Shown: positions 62,385-64,000 of the stretch, in pieces
How positions within the stretch are numbered: the stretch's first letter is position 1
Layout of the letters: each line of letters starts with the position of its first letter
Assembly (NCBI RefSeq): GCF_003957295.1
Contig: NZ_RQPJ01000002.1
Coordinates: forward strand, 496,001 to 560,000
Length of the DNA: 64,000 bases
From: Arenibacter aquaticus
GTDB taxonomy: Bacteria; Bacteroidota; Bacteroidia; Flavobacteriales; Flavobacteriaceae
Reading direction: 5' to 3'
The notes under the pieces: model-generated
Database searches by the model: none
The model's input: only the letters and a program-made list of their open reading frames with translations
What the model was told of the DNA's origin: nothing
Position numbers and translations under genes: made by a program

Positions 62385-62418
62385 AAAAAAACCGCCTCGG
62401 TCAATTATCCCAAGGCGG
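62385..62418 (-). terminator. intrinsic terminator of an unidentified minus-strand RNA
   Basis: The stem CCGCCTCGG / CCAAGGCGG (62392-62400 with 62410-62418, one mismatch) is followed on the minus strand by seven T. No certain gene reads into it from the right; the motif GGTTGGTTA lies just before the stem, as at 23680-23692. Confidence 0.75.
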
Positions 62419-63021
62419 CCTTTAACTAATTAACCAACCAAAAACATTTTTTATTGTGTAGTGGGATTGCTCCCGTATAAACATAATTTTTATTTCTCCG
62501 CTAAACCCTTTATAGGCCCATATAGCAGCATCTATTGGACTATTCAAAGGATAATCCATTATAAAAAGTCCAAATGGCCTTTTCCTCAAAGGCGTAGGAC
62601 TTACCATCACCTGAATGTACCTGCTTCATTGTACTATCATTATTAACGCACAACCTTAGGCATTCATTGTCCTACCAATCACAAGCCAATGTTAAAGTTT
62701 TGAGCATTTTATCGTTAATTATAACCTATACCCATTGCCCCCATCCCAATGCCATGTAATTTCCTGTTTTAATTGAATTCCAGGGCACTATAAAAATTAT
62801 TTATTGTACATGCTTTAAATAAAAAAGTAACCTGAGTTTTTACTACCTATACCTAACCCTACGCGGCAAGACCTTGTGTTCTAGTTTTGAATCTCCGAAA
62901 AACAATCCTACATTGCCAAGGATTTTAAAATCTATGTACATTCCGTAGTACCTAAGCATAATATATAGGATCCCATTGTAAAGGCTATTGTACATAGAGA
63001 GGAAAAACAGAAAGTTTAAAC

Positions 63022-64000
63022 ATGAAAAACAATGTAAAATTTGCCGTGTTGGGTGGAGGCAGTTGGGCAACTGCGATTGTAAAGATGATGACAGAGAATG
63101 CCGACATCGTAAATTGGTATATGCGAAATACCGATGCCATTGACCACATAAAGAAGCAAAGGCACAATCCAAATTACCTTAGTTCTGTTGAGTTTCACAC
63201 AGAACAACTTAACCTAACAAATAATATAAACGAGGCCGTTGCTGCGGCCGATGTACTTATTTTCGCAATACCCTCCGCTTTTTTGGAAGGTGAATTAAAG
63301 CAATTGACCGTTGATATAAAGGATAAAATCATCTTTTCGGCCATAAAGGGAATTGTTCCGGAATCCGGTTTGATAGTAGGCGAACATTTTCATGATAATT
63401 ACAATATACCCTTTAAGAATATTGGTGTTATTACGGGACCTTGTCATGCTGAAGAGGTTGCCTTGGAGCGCCTGTCCTATTTAACCATCGCCTGTGCGGA
63501 TATGGAAAAGGCCGAATTGGTAGCCAAGCACCTTAGTAGCGATTATATAAAAACAAAGATTTCCGATGATATCATTGGTACGGAATATGCCGCCATGCTG
63601 AAGAATATTTATGCAATTGCCGCTGGTATAGCCCATGGTCTTGGGTACGGGGACAACTTTCAATCTGTTCTGATGAGCAATTCCATCAGAGAAATGAAAC
63701 GCTTTATAAAGCATGTACACCGTATGAAACGCAATATAAACGACTCTGCTTATTTGGGGGATTTATTGGTAACCGGATACTCTGTTTTTAGCCGCAACCG
63801 GATGTTTGGTAACATGATAGGTAAAGGATATACCGTAAAAAGCGCCATGATGGAAATGAAAATGGTTGCCGAAGGCTATTACGCCACCAAAAGTGCCCAT
63901 ATTATAATTTCCAAACTCAATAAAAAATCCAAAACACCTATCCTAAAAGCCGTTTATGCCGTATTGTACGAACATAAAAACCCTAAAAAGGTATTTAAGG
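63022..64000 (+). CDS. gpsA: NAD(P)H-dependent glycerol-3-phosphate dehydrogenase, partial (3' end outside window)
   Basis: The enzyme reduces dihydroxyacetone phosphate to sn-glycerol 3-phosphate for phospholipid synthesis. About 326 residues are visible from the ATG at 63022, open to the right edge. The Rossmann loop is VLGGGSWATAIVK, FAIPSAFLEGEL follows, and IKGIVPESG and GPCHAEEVALERL are family motifs. The catalytic Lys is in YAAMLKNIYAIAAGIAHGLGYGDN, and SVFSRNRMFG matches the glycerol-phosphate binding stretch. Nearly the whole protein is present. Confidence 0.95.
   Translation, partial: MKNNVKFAVLGGGSWATAIVKMMTENADIVNWYMRNTDAIDHIKKQRHNPNYLSSVEFHTEQLNLTNNINEAVAAADVLIFAIPSAFLEGELKQLTVDIKDKIIFSAIKGIVPESGLIVGEHFHDNYNIPFKNIGVITGPCHAEEVALERLSYLTIACADMEKAELVAKHLSSDYIKTKISDDIIGTEYAAMLKNIYAIAAGIAHGLGYGDNFQSVLMSNSIREMKRFIKHVHRMKRNINDSAYLGDLLVTGYSVFSRNRMFGNMIGKGYTVKSAMMEMKMVAEGYYATKSAHIIISKLNKKSKTPILKAVYAVLYEHKNPKKVFK

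Larger units (their letters stand above)
62185..63021. other. 837-base intergenic region between SulP gene and gpsA
   Basis: This is the longest gap. It contains the SulP promoter, the minus-strand terminator at 62385-62418 preceded by GGTTGGTTA, and on the minus strand a 29-codon frame 62540-62629 (MKQVHSGDGKSYAFEEKAIW and on) whose reading continues coding-like upstream of the ATG and may be a remnant. Nothing is firm between 62650 and 63021, apart from the leader of gpsA. Confidence 0.4.

Overview
The window is 64 kb of a low-GC Bacteroidota chromosome, almost certainly a member of Flavobacteriaceae. The signs are a SusC/SusD pair, carboxypeptidase-regulatory-like TonB receptors, many lipoproteins and short Sec-signal secreted proteins, -7 boxes of the Bacteroidota type (TAnnTTTG) at many genes, few Shine-Dalgarno sites, and flavobacterial gene orders (mutY-ssb, HU-RNase G, ileS-traR-lspA). 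There is no rRNA, tRNA, IS element, prophage or CRISPR array that I can support. Both ends cut genes: ssb on the left, gpsA on the right.

Layout. 1-5.9 kb: ssb and mutY (minus strand), then HU, a 29-residue arginine/lysine-rich protein and an RNase E/G (plus strand), an exported DUF1080 protein, recX, and a small outer-membrane protein. 6-13.3 kb: a cupin-like protein, then a biotin cluster on the minus strand (bioF, a DUF2007 protein, bioD, bioA, a ketoacyl-synthase-like protein, bioB), interrupted before bioB by a palindromic intergenic repeat. 13.4-29.3 kb: an M61 peptidase and a GNAT protein, a TonB receptor, a tight operon DUF3108-tryptophan dioxygenase-M23 peptidase-pgi, hppD with a structured 3' region, and a patatin/BamA-like protein behind uvrC. 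29.9-46.4 kb: housekeeping and small-operon genes, including 5-FTHF cyclo-ligase, lspA, a TraR/DksA protein, ileS, a DUF4382 lipoprotein, a haem-receptor-like TonB protein, recO, gdhA, cystathionine gamma-synthase, an ArsC-like protein with an EamA transporter, and a thioesterase. 46.6-58.5 kb: a nitronate monooxygenase-like protein, followed by a sugar-utilisation locus. 58.7-64 kb: a YheT-like hydrolase, a lipoprotein cytochrome c, a SulP transporter and gpsA.

The most interesting region is 47.9-58.5 kb. A susC/susD pair runs rightwards. Facing it are five minus-strand genes: a double-DUF1080 protein, a Tat-exported Gfo/Idh/MocA oxidoreductase, a DUF6807 lipoprotein, a single-DUF1080 protein and a LacI-type regulator. 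Both outer promoters carry the same perfect palindrome TCGTTAACGTTAACGA overlapping the predicted -7 box, so the two arms look like one LacI-controlled regulon. The enzyme set fits periplasmic breakdown of glycosides through 3-keto intermediates, and no classical glycoside hydrolase is present.

Other notable points: an isoleucyl-tRNA synthetase with the altered signature GIHH and KMSKR, as in mupirocin-resistant type 2 enzymes; a ketoacyl-synthase-like protein in the biotin cluster that lacks one canonical active-site His; an M23 peptidase with HxC in place of HxH; a TraR/DksA protein missing three of four zinc cysteines; and two intergenic loci sharing a GGTTGGTTA motif just before an intrinsic terminator, candidates for small RNAs.
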